From NCBI GenBank assembly GCA_904066235.2, contig CAJFCV020000005.1:12519501-12583500 (forward strand): a DNA stretch of 64,000 bases, in the 5' to 3' direction. The stretch comes from Bursaphelenchus xylophilus. Taxonomy: Eukaryota; Nematoda; Chromadorea; Rhabditida; Aphelenchoididae. How positions within the stretch are numbered: the stretch's first letter is position 1; each line of letters starts with the position of its first letter. Under the pieces are notes generated by a model. That model was not told the DNA's origin, did no database searches, and saw only the letters and a list, made by a program, of their open reading frames with translations. A program made the translations under genes and the position numbers. Positions 11,505 through 22,694 of this stretch are shown piece after piece.

Positions 11505-11756
11505 TAATCCCTTATCTAATAAAAGCTTTAGAACATTTAATGTAATAGGCAACAATTGTATAAATTATTATCTATTTTTAAACAAAATTTTCTTGAATTT
11601 AAGAAAAATCTTTGTAGTTGCAAAGTTTTTCCTCGGTAAAGATGTGATCCAAAAAAGGTATTGCGTTGTAGCTCAATTTTTGTAGAAGTATCTACCACAG
11701 GTATAACACCAGGGTTAAACCCGAAAGGACAATACATTTACAGAATACACTAACAG

Positions 11757-12198
11757 GGGAAGTACCCCAAGTGCGACGCTCAGATTTTGATGAAACTTGA
11801 CACAAATTTAGAATTATTTTTTCTAAGATATATGCGAGAATCCTAGCTCCGCTTTGCAGAAACAACCGAGATTTTTAGATTGAAAGTCGGCGAAAATTTA
11901 GGACTTTTTGCCGAATTTCGGCACGAAAAGTTTCATGCCTATTTCTACCGTAAAGGATAATGTTTCTACAAAAAATCAAATTTTTCCGCACGGAACTGCC
12001 AAAGTTATAGCCAAAAGGCGTTTTTCTCTCTGACCTCTCTCCACGTTTAGCGTGCTCTCTCGGCGGCATAAATCGCCCGATATCTCGGCGGCGCCTGCAA
12101 AGCGCGAGTTAAAGCTTTCAGGAATTGATATTTTGTCTATTCCCGAAGTGTGTGCAAAATTTAAAGAAAATCTGAGCGTCGCACTTGGGGTACTTCCC
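11757..12198. mobile_element. MITE with 32-bp perfect terminal inverted repeats
   Basis: The element starts with GGGAAGTACCCCAAGTGCGA at 11757. The reverse complement of 12198 upstream begins identically, and the match runs for 32 bases before the arms diverge. Length is 442 bp with no coding frame of note. The inside has repeated palindromic words (CGGCGGC, GCCGAATTTCGGC). No clean target-site duplication is seen at the borders. This is a non-autonomous DNA transposon by structure; the superfamily is not assignable here. Confidence 0.85.
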
Positions 12199-12466
12199 TT
12201 GTAAATTTATTTTTTTGTATCGGCCTCTTGATTCGAAAGCGCGCAAAAAATGTGTTCTCCTTTTCTGTTTTAGGCAAAGAACTATGTTGTGTTTTGTCTC
12301 TTCCAAACATATTTGAGTTCCCAGACAAAACTACCCTCATTTTACCAGAACTGTCCGGTTGTTAGTTACTTCAGCCAACAAAACCACCAGTAATTATGTT
12401 TTTTGCGTCAAAAACTCACAGCGCAAAGGGAACGTTTAAAACAAACCTTCCCCAGTCCAGTGACAA

Positions 12467-12474
12467 TATATAAA
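12467..12474 (+). promoter_or_regulatory. TATA box of the first CHK-type gene
   Basis: TATATAAA lies 36-43 bases upstream of the ATG at 12510, a normal distance for a nematode core promoter with a very short leader. Confidence 0.5.
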
Positions 12475-12509
12475 GCGAAACGAAAAATTTCAATGTATAC
12501 AGTTGTGAT

Positions 12510-14153
12510 ATGTTCGATCCTCAGAAGTGTGTTGAGCCAACCAGCGTTCCATTTGGCTGGACGGCGAAGAGCATCGACGGCCGTGATAAACGATGGGACC
12601 GCCTGCGGAAGAAGTATGCTCTTTCTGACGGACATGCAGAGGTCATAAGTGGTTCTGGCTTCTTGTCGTACGTTATACGGGTGGTCTTCACTTTTCATGG
12701 GACAGATGAGAGATTTTCCGCGATCCTAAAAGTACCTACCGTGCAAAAGATACGTGATGCCAAAATGTTTGCTGGAAGGGTTTGTTATGGGATGTGATGT
12801 CGGTAATACTCGAACGGGTTTTTTAAGGACGACGTATTTGAGAACTATTTGTTCAAACTGCATAATCAGGAGATACTGTTTTATAAAGAGATTGCCGAGA
12901 AGTGCGATATATTCTACTTTCCTAAGATGTATGCCTACGTCTTAAGCGACGGAAAAGCCGGCGCCCACGGAAGGATTCTTATGGAAGACGTTGGGGACAG
13001 AGGAACATTGCCGGACATCCTCCAAGGTCTGAAATACGAGCAGGTAAGAAGACCCAAATTGACTATAGGTGTTCAAAATATTTGAATGTGTACATATTTG
13101 AAAAGCTGCAAACGACCCTGTTTCAGTGCGCTGAAGCGATAAAAGTCCTTGCCAGGTTCCATGCGTTCGGTTATCTGCATGCGACCGATGATTTCCTACG
13201 CCAGCTCCGTTTATGTCAAACGGAAAGAAAGGACGAAGAGCGACTTCAACTTTCCCCAGCGATTTTTCGGCTCGACCCATACTTTGCTGAAAACATGACC
13301 CTTCTGAAGAGGATCGAAGCCGACTACGGCAAAATCATGATCGACCAGCATTTGCACTTTGGCATACCACCAGTGTTGACGCACGGCGACTTCTGGGGTA
13401 ATAACATGTTCTTCGAAAAGAACGCCGATGGCTCCTCTAGTGATAGAGTTTTCACAATCTTTGATTGGCAATGCCTTCGGCCGGACTCTGGTATACCTGA
13501 CGTAACAAAATTTCTTGCGGTATCAGCATCGGAAAGCGTTTTGAGAGAAAAAATCCCAAACCTTCTTGCTCTGTACTACGAAGAAATGAAGCAAAGTCTG
13601 AAGGAGAATGGCGTTGTTATACCATACGATTTTGAAAATGTAAGAATGAAATACGTCAAATCGTGAAGAAAACTCTTCTTCTTGGCTTTTCGTCCAACAA
13701 TTTATTGGGAAAAACTTTTAAAACTTGTCCTATTGGTTTTGCTGGTCGAAATTACCTGCTCCAAAAGATTTGAAAGGGCTAGCCATTTTTCAACCTTGCC
13801 AAAAAAAGACGTGATTTTTGCTAATTGGTCTAGAAATCGGTCAAAAAAGATTTCCTACTCGCGACGAAAAGCCAACTCGGTGTTTTCCTTTTTCGTGCTC
13901 TTCCGATTTGACGCACAACGTTACAAAAACTTCCATCGTTACAAAAAACTGCGTTAACGCGACAAAAACTTCACTGTTTTGACTCGTTTAGCTGAATGCT
14001 ATGTACGAGCACGCATTTCCCAACGATTTGTTGTTTTCCTTGATGGTGTTACCGGCTCTACTACAGAACGTAGAAGATGAGAAGATCATAGCTGGAGTTG
14101 TAAACCGGCTAAAGCTGAACCTTGAATATGTCGTAAAATGCATGGAGAAATGA
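12510..14153 (+). CDS. CHK/DUF1679 kinase-like protein, tandem copy 1
   Basis: Exons 12510-12779, 12828-13043, 13127-13639 and 13992-14153 give 386 residues. The fold is that of aminoglycoside/choline-kinase-like phosphotransferases (ecdysteroid kinase-like, CHK domain). A glycine-rich GSGFLSYVIRVVF stretch is followed by ILKVP with the ATP-binding lysine. The catalytic loop is LTHGDFWGNNMFF (HGDxxxxN), and FTIFDWQ gives the metal-binding DxQ. Nematodes have many paralogues; small hydrophobic substrates such as steroids or xenobiotics are suspected in related families. The first intron uses the donor gtttgt and the third is 352 nt. Two paralogues follow on the same strand. Cytosolic: no signal peptide. 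Confidence 0.9.
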
Positions 14154-14471
14154 ATCGACAGTATCACATCCGGGCATAATACATAGTTACCTATAGAACA
14201 CGCGGACAATAAAACGTGGCCGTTTGTTAGACGATAAAAGAGTTTGACTTTTTTCGCGGTCGGTCTTAATAAATAGTGTTATCTATAATATCAAAGTTCA
14301 TAATTTTACTCGATGAGTGCGATTAAAAAGTATTCTGTATGACCAACTATCAAGCTACGTCACTCAAGTTGTTCCCTCTCTGCCTTGTGTTCCCTCTCCC
14401 CAAATGAGGGTTATTCCTAATCGTCCGCTTTTTATTTCTGTCTAACCAAACGTTTATTCGACTGCGCAAAC
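14154..14471. other. Spacer between CHK copies 1 and 2
   Basis: 318 bases of AT-rich sequence. It holds the 3' end of copy 1 (AATAAAACG shortly after the stop, near 14207) and the promoter of copy 2. No TATA box is obvious. Confidence 0.5.
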
Positions 14472-15814
14472 ATGTTCAATCCGCTGCAAAAAATCGAGCC
14501 CACGGACGTTACGTTCGGCTGGGTCGAAGAGAATTTAAATGGCAAGGATCAGCGATGGGACAATCTTCGTTTAAGCTATGGTATCTTCAATTCCGAGGCT
14601 CGAACGATCAGCGGCAGCGGATTCCTTTCGTATATCATACGAATCGTCTTTAGTTTCAATGACACAGAAGAAAAATTCAGCGTGATTCTTAAGGTTCCAA
14701 CCTCGGATATTATCCAGGATCTGCTCGGCAAACCAAAGCAGGTATGTTTGTTATTGGAGTTTCTACACGACAAGATTTGCAGGATGGTGGCGTTAATGAG
14801 CACATGACGAAATCGCACAATAGAGAAATCCTTTTTTACCAACAAATTGCCATCAAATGTGATGTAGTTTACTTCCCAAAAATGTATGGCTACGTAGAAT
14901 GTAGCGAAGGGAACGCTTCGTATGGAAGAATCCTCGTGGAAGACGTCGGTGATCGGGGAGTTTTACCCGATGTTCTAACCGGCTTGAACTTTGCTCAGGT
15001 AACAGACATACATTACATGTTTTTTCAACATATCTTTACTTTTATTTGCTCTATTCACATCGACTGTTTAGTGTGCCGAAGTCCTCCGGGTCCTTGCAAG
15101 ATTCCACGCATTCAGCTTATTAAACTTGGACGATGAGGTCCTGGAGAAGATCCGCGACCGCCCACCAAACGAGCACCATCCGGAAGGTCCCCCGTACATG
15201 CCGATTTGCGAGTTAGACCCTTTTTTCAAGGAAAACGAAGAGCTTCTAAGAACTGTTATGAGACATCCTCCTGGATTCGACTCGGCCAAAACGTTTGGTG
15301 TTAAGGAGTTTATAACGCATGGCGACTTCTGGGCCAACAATCTGTTCTTTGAAAGGAACGGAAACGGTGAAGCTGGTGAAAAGGTGTTCACCATCTTCGA
15401 TTGGCAAATGTTGCGACCCGGAACCGGCCTCTCGGACGTAGCAAGGTTCTTAGCTGTCTCAACTACTGAGGAGGTGCTTGAAAAAGATGTTGAGCAGCTT
15501 TTGAAGGTTTATTACTCTGCAATGCAAGAGGAATTGAGCTCTAAAGGTGTGAGTATGCCGTATGATTACGAGAAGGTGAGCGTGGAGGATAAACACATTC
15601 AATTTTACTATAAGAATTGATCTTCTTACTATTGCGAGCACACTTTCAGATGAAACAACTTTTTCGGCATGAGTTTCCTGCCGAGTTTTCGTTTGCCACT
15701 ATGATCTTACCGATGCTGTTGCAGCAGGCACCGGATGAAACCAAGAAGAACGCCGTCATTCGCAGGCTTAAACTGGCTTTTAATTTTACCAAAGAATGCC
15801 TAAATATTAAATAA
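14472..15814 (+). CDS. CHK/DUF1679 kinase-like protein, tandem copy 2
   Basis: Exons 14472-14741, 14783-14998, 15072-15575 and 15650-15814 give 384 residues. Exons 1 and 2 have exactly the same lengths (270 and 216 nt) as in copies 1 and 3. Motifs: GSGFLSYIIRIVF, ILKVP, ILVEDVGDRG, ITHGDFWANNLFF (catalytic loop) and FTIFDWQ. It shares the fold and probable ATP-dependent phosphotransferase activity of its neighbours, but lacks the FGWxxxxxDG match in one place (VEENLNGKD), so substrate may differ. The C-terminal exon starts MKQLFRHEFP; that internal ATG is a splice-joined codon, not a start. Confidence 0.9.
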
Positions 15815-16376
15815 CGTTCTACTTTTAAATTTACTTTTTGCTATGCTAAAGACTGCCTGAGGTATGACTGAATTTGCCGGAAATGCAATTAGTTCGAAGC
15901 CAAATTTCTATTCTCACAATAAAAAACGCCTTTTTAGCGACTAAATTAAGACACTTTAATTTCAAACCGTTCAAATCGCTTTATGCTTTTCTGTTTTAAG
16001 CCAGTTTCTGGTCGGACCTAAAACACAACTTTATTATTTACAAAACACTTAAAATGTAAATTTTAAATTGCAGTTCATTTCGGCACAAGTAAAAGGCCCT
16101 CGTTAGTGTACAGAATACTTTTCAGTTTTGTCCGTCTGAATCACATGTGGCCTCATAATCGGAATCAAAAAGAATTGTTTGAATTATTCATTGGGCCTTT
16201 GAAATAGCCTTCAAAAAGAGCAAAAAATTATTTCCAATTATATAGTGTAATACTTAGTCGTATTAGTCCCTGGCTGTTGTCGCCACAAAAGCCTGTAAAA
16301 ATGAGAAGAGAAGCTGTTGCACGGTTTTTGTGAACACATTTAACCGAACATCCGTTTCAATTTTCACTGTGTTAGA
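15815..16376. other. Spacer between CHK copies 2 and 3
   Basis: 562 bases, AT-rich. It contains an AATAAAAAACG signal near 15920 that may end copy 2. A weak TATATAG lies at about 16240, too far upstream of 16377 to be a confident TATA box. Nothing else is seen. Confidence 0.5.
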
Positions 16377-18001
16377 ATGTTCGATCCACGACGGTTGATA
16401 GAGCCCACTAATGTTCCCTTCGGATGGGCTACGAAAAGTCTGGATGGAAGAGACGAGCGGTGGGATGGATTGAGGAGAAAGTATAGTATTGCCGCAGGCC
16501 ATGCTGAAGTAATTAGCGGAGCTGGATTTTTGTCGTATGTTCTGAGAGTGGTCTTCGTGTTTGATGGAACAACGGAACGGTTTAGTGCAATCCTGAAAGT
16601 CCCTACTGTTGAGAAATTGATGGCCGCCCAAATGGTCATTGAAGAAGTAAGTTTTACACACCATGATATGCCTTAGACTCGGCTGTCGACTTCATATTGC
16701 GTAATAAGCCGTTTCTTGGGGATCTCTACTTTTTTATAGGCTCCAAAGTTTGACAATATATTGATCAAGCTTCACAATCAAGAGATTTTGTTTTATAAAG
16801 AGATTGCTAATAAATGTGATGTGTTCTACTTTCCTAAAATGTATGCATACGTGGTCAGTGACGAAAAGAACGCTACACATGGCAGAATACTTGTTGAGGA
16901 CGTTGGTGACAAAGGCATGTTGCCTGATGTTCTTCAAGGAATGGATTTGAAACAGGCAAGAATTTACAGTTGACTTGATCCACCAGCCAAAAAATAAAGT
17001 CGCTGCAAAATAAATCCCTCTTCTGACCAAAAAACACTTATCTTTTTTATGAAGGCGCTTTCTTTGATTGGAAGAGCGAGATATTTCGCTAATATATTTC
17101 GGCAACACTGTTTACACTGGACTTATAAATTGCTGGTTTTTTGCGATGAGAATATGTATTGTGTCTGGTACGTAATACCTTCGTTTTTAGTGTACAGAAG
17201 CGATCCAAGTACTGGCAAAGTTTCATGCATTCACTTTGCTAAACCTTTCCGAGGAATTTCTCGAGAAGCTCAAAGAATGCAACACGAATCAAAAAGAAAA
17301 TATTGGGATGACTCCGGCAACTTATGAGCTCGATCCGTATTTTATGGAGAACCGCGAAGACTTAAAAGAAATCGCCGAAAAACATGGCGAGGTGGAGTAC
17401 AACATCCATCGGTTGCACGGCATTCCACCTGTCCTTGTGCACGGCGACTTCTGGGGCAACAACATGTTTTTTGAAAAGAAAAACGACGGAAGTATGGGCG
17501 AAAAGTTGTTTACAGTATTCGATTGGCAACTATTACGTCCTGGGACTGGAATGGGAGATATTGCCAGATTTCTGGTCGTGTCAGCGACGGCTGAGGTTTT
17601 GGCCAACAACCTGGAAGGTATACTGAAGCTGTATTATGACACCATGCAGCAATGCTTGCATAGAAACGGAGAACGAATGCCTTACAGTTACGAGCAGGTA
17701 AATACACATGTAAATGAGAAACTTTAAACAGCGTAAATATATTAATAACATTTGCCTGCTTGATATCCGAATATTCAATAGTTCTAAATAATCCCATATA
17801 TGTAAAACTAATGACAATTTTTCCATTTAGATGAAAATAATGTTCCGATACGAGTTCCCATTTGAGTTTGTGTTTGCTGCGATGCTCCTTCCTGTTATGG
17901 TTCAAGGAACTGATAACGAAAAGGTCAAGCAAGGCGTAGTCAATCGGCTGAAGATTGGCTTCGATTATGTAAAGAAATTTTCTGATAGACTAACACATTA
18001 A
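16377..18001 (+). CDS. CHK/DUF1679 kinase-like protein, tandem copy 3
   Basis: Exons 16377-16646, 16740-16955, 17191-17697 and 17831-18001 give 387 residues. Motifs match copy 1 most closely: GAGFLSYVLRVVF, ILKVP, HNQEILFYKEIA, LVHGDFWGNNMFF and FTVFDWQ. The second intron starts with GC (CAG|gcaagaa) where both paralogues have CAG|gtaa at the same place, so it is read as a GC-AG intron rather than an error. Using it restores the frame and the conserved CTEAIQVLAKFHAF start of exon 3. Adjacent same-strand paralogues point to local duplication. Confidence 0.9.
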
Positions 18002-18551
18002 AAACGAGATTTTTTATGTTTTTATCCTCGATAAATACAACTTCCTTATTGCCCAATTGCTTTCGAGTGATCTTTTTTTGAATTCTGCCATTCTGTCGAG
18101 AATTTTCCAAACTTTTTTTTCGTGCTGGCCTGAAAATCAAAGCCCGGAGCCATGCCTAGGGTCGCTGCCAAAACCGCGAGAAAAGTGCCGATCCAAAACA
18201 TCATTTTGTACAGGGCATTTTGGATTTTTTGTACTAACGTCGCGTCCGACGGCCATTTTTTTAGAGCGCTCGGTTCGTTTTTATCAGGACTTTATGTCTG
18301 CCCCTATAAAAGAGCGCATTACCGTCCGTCACAGTACAATACAACTTTTCTGAGAAGCCTTTCTTCCACCGCCTTCGACACAAAACAATGGAATAAATAT
18401 ACACGTTAAAGAAAACGGGGAGGGCACGAAAGCCGTTGCGAAAGAACGGTATGAGCAATATACAAATTTGAACAGTTTTGAACTGCTCTTGAACGTAATT
18501 TGTGTAATCACACAGCTTCTTTGCTGGCACTTGTCGGAAGCAGCAAGGCTA
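18002..18551 (+). promoter_or_regulatory. Upstream region of the chemoreceptor gene, TATA at 18305-18311
   Basis: The 550-base gap holds TATAAAA at 18305-18311, with no other gene seen. A tiny ATG GAA TAA frame near 18388 could act as an upstream open frame if transcription starts at this TATA box. A hydrophobic open stretch at 18468-18551 (FELLLNVICVITQLLCW) runs in frame into the receptor but has no ATG of its own. An unseen upstream exon could use it as a signal peptide. Confidence 0.4.
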
Positions 18552-19703
18552 ATGAATGAAAATGAAGAGCCAAATTCAAGCGCTGCTCATTCCCTAAATA
18601 TGACTGAATCTCTAGTGCAGTACCACTTCTGGATTGGATTTTCGAAAATCTGTCACTTGATCATCCAAATTTTTGGAGGGATGATTAACTGTACGTTGTT
18701 AATATTGATCTTGAAGATTCGAAAAAAGCCGTTGAAGAATTATAAAATAATGCTTCTCCTGGGATGTCTCAGCGACATTCAAATATGGGCATCCGAGTGT
18801 CTGCTACAGTTGGTATGTATGAAAATTAAAAATCTTAATGCAATTTTCAGATAAGCCGCATCGAAGATGGAGTATTGATTTTGGCGTTGGAAGGGCCAGC
18901 GAATGCCCTTTCACCGTACGTCCAAGCAGCTTTGGTAGGCTGGTACGGATTTTCCTTAGCGCTTATTTTGGTGATGCAGCCGGCAAACTACTATTATAGA
19001 TTTGTCTGCATAAAAAAGTAAGAAGGGCCTTAAATAAATCTTAATGTTTTCTCTTCAATTTTAGTTTAACACCGCCTTCTATTACTCAATCAACACTTCT
19101 CTATTGTCTTGTATTTGTGATTTCTATGCCATTTGGTATATCAACATATTTTGCGTTCGCCAGAAGCGCGGAAGTTCGCCCGGGCTTTAATTACAGCAAG
19201 TTGTGGTACAATATAAGGCCGCTGCCCGTCTTGTTGCCTGCAGATACGGTAGGCTTGTCCCCGACGTCCATAGAGAACTTTAATAGAGGAGTAAATACAC
19301 CCAATTGTATCTTGCATACGCGGTGATTTGTTTTGGTTTTGCCTACACTACCTGCATCTACATTGCCCGTCTAACAGTAGTGACACTGCGCTATAATCAG
19401 CATATGTTCAGTGCTAAGACAATGCAGATGCAAGCGCAACTCTCAACAGCGCTATTCATTCAAACGGCGTTGCCCATTTTTACGTCTGTTGGACCTTGCA
19501 TGACAATCGCTGCCTCTGCATTTTTGAACATGGACGTTGGAACTGCTGGGATCATCATGTACACCTGCTTGGCCTGGATTCCATTTTTTAATCCATTGCT
19601 AACGCTGCTCATCATCAAACCGTTTCGTTCGGCGGTTGGAAGAATTCTTAAGGGGGAAACAAGAGTGGGAGCTTCAGGTGGCTCTAACGGATCTTTTTAT
19701 TGA
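18552..19703 (+). CDS. Seven-transmembrane chemoreceptor, srd-like
   Basis: Exons 18552-18812, 18851-19017, 19065-19248 and 19287-19703 give 342 residues. Two N-glycosylation sequons (NSS, NMT) sit in the extracellular N-terminus, then TM1 (FSKICHLIIQIFGGMINCTLLILI), a LKNYKIMLLL loop, and further hydrophobic segments ending in MQMQAQLSTALFIQTALPIF and PFFNPLLTLLIIKPFRSAV. The last two blocks are typical of nematode Srd/Str receptors, where TM6-TM7 carry Q-L-x-x-AL-x-IQ and P-x-x-P-L. Such receptors usually sit in sensory neuron cilia; the ligand is unknown. Intron 3 is only 38 nt. The start is the first in-frame ATG, but see the upstream region for a possible earlier exon. Confidence 0.83.
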
Positions 19704-19835
19704 CAAAAACCTTTTCTAGGTGGAAAAAAATTGTTAAGGAGTATTAATGCAAAGACCATCTCAAATGTAGCAGTCGAGGTTTTACGAGACAGCCTTGGAA
19801 ACTGAGATCTCAGGTCGGTAGCTGAATATTATATA

Positions 19836-20732
19836 TTAGGGTGAACCAAAAGTCTTTTCGTTTTTTTTATTCAAACTTTAAACATAATTTTACAAAAAAC
19901 GAAAACTAGTCAAGTTTCGAAGTAAAGGCCATTTGAATCTATGGCTTGAACCCATCTATCGGCAAGTTGTGCGATCCCGCTGCGGTACCGCTCCTTGTTC
20001 ATAGAGGCGAAAAACTCGCGGCACCCGTCTTCTACATCGTCCAGATCATTGAAGCTACGACCACGCAGAAAGTGCGCCATGGACCGGAAAAGGTGGTAGT
20101 CGTATTGCGCAAGCTGCGAACTATATGCTGGGTGTGGAAGAAGTTCAATGGCGTCGAGAGTTTTCATGTTTTCCTTTGTTTGTTTGGCAGTGCGAGGTTT
20201 TGCGTTGTCTTGTTGCAGGGGTACGCGCGTTCGATTGATCAAAGCGGAATATTTTTTGCCAAACGCTGCATACATTCGATCGAGTGGAGCGTAGTAGAGC
20301 TCTGCGTCGATAGTCCGACCATTTGGAACCAACTTGAGGTGAATTACGCGTTCAAAATCGTTTTTTAAGATGTCTTGTTCTCGAGGTCCGTGTCGCCGTC
20401 GTTGAATCGTTTGAACCAATCGCGCAGTACGATCTGAGACCACATTGTAGCCTTCAACTTCGCTTATCTTCTTTGCTGCTGCAGTTGCGTTAAAGCCCTG
20501 TTTCCGGTAATGACGTAAAAAAACACGAATTTCGGATTTTTCCAGGTTTTTTCTACAGGTTAAAAGATTTTAAATAAAAGACCAATTGAAAGTTTTAATA
20601 TATATTATGATAAAGCAGTTCAAGACCTTTAAAAATATATATAATACATTCATCTAAAAGTCTTTATTTCTTACAAAAACAATCGGACAAAAAGATACCT
20701 TAAAAAACGAAAAGACTTTTGGTTCACCCTAA
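19836..20732 (-). mobile_element. Mariner-family transposon, internally deleted
   Basis: Ends are 31-bp perfect inverted repeats beginning TTAGGGTGAACCAAAAGTCT. The element is flanked by TA on both sides (19834-19835 and 20733-20734), the expected target duplication. At 897 bp it is several hundred bases shorter than an intact mariner of about 1.3 kb. The identical ends suggest a fairly recent insertion or conserved ends. Confidence 0.92.
19910..20565 (-). pseudogene. Broken mariner transposase
   Basis: The minus-strand frame has the N-terminal helix-turn-helix (FNATAAAKKISEVEGYNVVSDRTAR). It then jumps, after about 20 residues, to the C-terminal half: LVPNGRTIDAELYYAPLDRM, QQDNAKPRTA (second catalytic D), LAQYDYHLFRSMAHFLRGR (third D) and DSNGLYFET at the end. 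The segment with the first catalytic aspartate is missing and no ATG opens the frame. It therefore encodes no active transposase, though its ends could still be used in trans. Confidence 0.88.
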
Positions 20733-20872
20733 TAATTTGCTACTCATCTGAACAAAATATTGTCTATTAATATTATGTTAAATTACGAGATTATTATTTA
20801 TCTGATGTTTCAACCTCTTACAAATAGATCTAATAAAAAATTCTTGGCAATATATATATTTGTTCTTCATCG

Positions 20873-22484
20873 TCATGCCGCCGGCTCGACCGTAAATATT
20901 GTGCTGTCTGTGGATGCTGTCGGCGGCGACATTTGCTGCGTCTTTTCGTCTTCGATTCGGTCGCTCATTTCGCGGCCAACCCGACTTATTATAAGGAAGA
21001 AGAGGACTCTAAAGTTTTATAGTTCCAAAATAAAATCATTCCATTAAAACTGCCAATCAGAGACAACTAACTTACGCTACAGCGATAATTCCAAAACCAA
21101 TCACAATTAAGTACCATGCCGGCCGCGTAATTAGGAATCCAATCAAGGCTGTGGTTTCCAGGATGTACACAAAGCTTGCAAGGACTTGTCGATGCAGATG
21201 TGAGGAAAGTAGTGCACCAATCGGAGAGCAAGTGCTTGCTACCGGAACCGAAACCGAAAAGTACTCCCAGGCCAGCTGTGACACGTCCTTTTGCATTAGT
21301 TGGCGCCAGTAGAAACCAACCCAAGTGTTAAGGCACATTAAAATGACCGAAGTCGGAGTTGCAACTTTTTCTGACACCTACAACGTTCGAAAAAACGTAC
21401 TATGTAAAAATTGGCTTCTCTACCCGAAAAAGAAGAGTTAACATTGAGAACGAGCAAATGTCGACTCCAGAGCCGGTCCACGCGCTCAACAATCCGCCAA
21501 ACAAACCGGTAGCAAAAAGAATAAGAGCTTTTTTGGGGCCAAAATTGGGAATACTGTCGTAAGTTATACGCTTTCGTTGAGTGTTCAATATAAGCAACGA
21601 TATAGCAAATGCAAACCAAATCGAGACGAACACCATCTTTTTTTGACTTCCTGAAAGTATTCGGAATTTTGCCAAAGGTATTTATAAAAAGCCGGCATGC
21701 AAATATACGATGCAATATTTATCAAATAATTTAAACCTAAAACGCACCATCAATGACGTCGTCCAGGAACTGCAGTCCGATAATTATCGAGAAAAACGCG
21801 CCAAGACTACTGAATACGATCGAATGCCACTCCACTTTGACCTTCATGTAGACCACAGTAAACGATGACGCAGCCATTCCACAGCTCTGTATCATGAGCG
21901 AAAAATCTCTTGCCACGGATGAAGGAATATGAAGGAGCAGCGTCATGACAGGGAATGCGACAGCGCCTCCACCTTCCGATGTAGCGCCTAAAATTAAAGT
22001 TGTTGGGATTTTTTGAAGAAAAGCACAGCCTTCTATTCCAGGTATTTGTCAAAAGTCGACCCTCAAAGACTGACCTGACACCAGAGCTCCCAATATCATC
22101 GTAATGGCCATTTCGTACCTTGTCGGGTACAGCGCAAAAAGATCATTCCGTATGGCCAACGACCACCAGCACAATTGGAAGAAGCAAAATGGTATCAAAA
22201 ATGCAAAGTATTTGCGATATTTTTCGTGAAACGGCAGATTTTCCCTCCCACGAGTCGCAATCTTCTCCTGGAGCTTGTCATTCAGCCGCTGCCCTGAACA
22301 TTGATTGGTTTAAATACCTCGAAGATGCATTACCTTCCAAAAAATACTTTTTGAAAAAATGTTTCACGCGACTTTCTTCCAGATGGCGAATTTCTTTTTG
22401 ATCGTGTAAAAAGTGCCTTGGAGAGTCATGAGCAACTGGATGCACCCGCGCCGTACCAGTAGACAACTTGTCTGACAAAGGCAT
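20873..22484 (-). CDS. TauE/SafE-type (sulfite exporter-like) membrane permease
   Basis: Exons, in coding order: 22484-22334, 22293-22075, 21987-21748, 21650-21424, 21377-21076 and 21008-20873 (424 residues). A charged cytosolic N-terminus of about 85 residues is followed by about eight membrane segments. Family marks are FALYPTRYEMAITMILG, GATSEGGGAVAFPVMTL, FGPKKALILFATGLFGGLLSAWTGSGVDICSF and SEKVATPTSVILMCLNTWVGF; the two similar halves are typical of TauE/SafE. The family moves sulfite, sulfonates or related anions across membranes. The substrate in nematodes is not established. The C-terminus (SDRIEDEKTQQMSPPTAS...) is hydrophilic. A GTAAGT at the apparent stop of exon 5 shows that the frame continues into a sixth exon. 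Confidence 0.88.
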
Positions 22485-22658
22485 TGCTGTAGAAATCTTC
22501 TTTTATGGCATTGAGCAACAGCACCACTCGATGAGTACTCCGATAACTTAGATCTCCAAGACACAAATTCCCAGTATTGAACCAACCTGGTCGCCTGCAG
22601 AAATCGTTGAATTACTTCTGGTAGCGATTGCCAACTTCCAGCTAAATATTTCGCGACT

Positions 22659-22694
22659 CCACCTATACACGGTAGGCCACTCGTGTATAGGTGG
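22659..22694. repeat. Perfect 13-bp hairpin, 10-base loop
   Basis: CCACCTATACACG at 22659-22671 is exactly complementary to CGTGTATAGGTGG at 22682-22694, with GTAGGCCACT between. It lies about 175 bp upstream of the permease start codon. Confidence 0.75.

Larger units (their letters stand above)
11505..12509. other. Intergenic region holding a MITE
   Basis: No gene is visible between the second GT31 gene and the first CHK-type gene. The central part is the terminal-inverted-repeat element at 11757-12198. The right edge carries the TATA box of the CHK gene. Confidence 0.6.
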
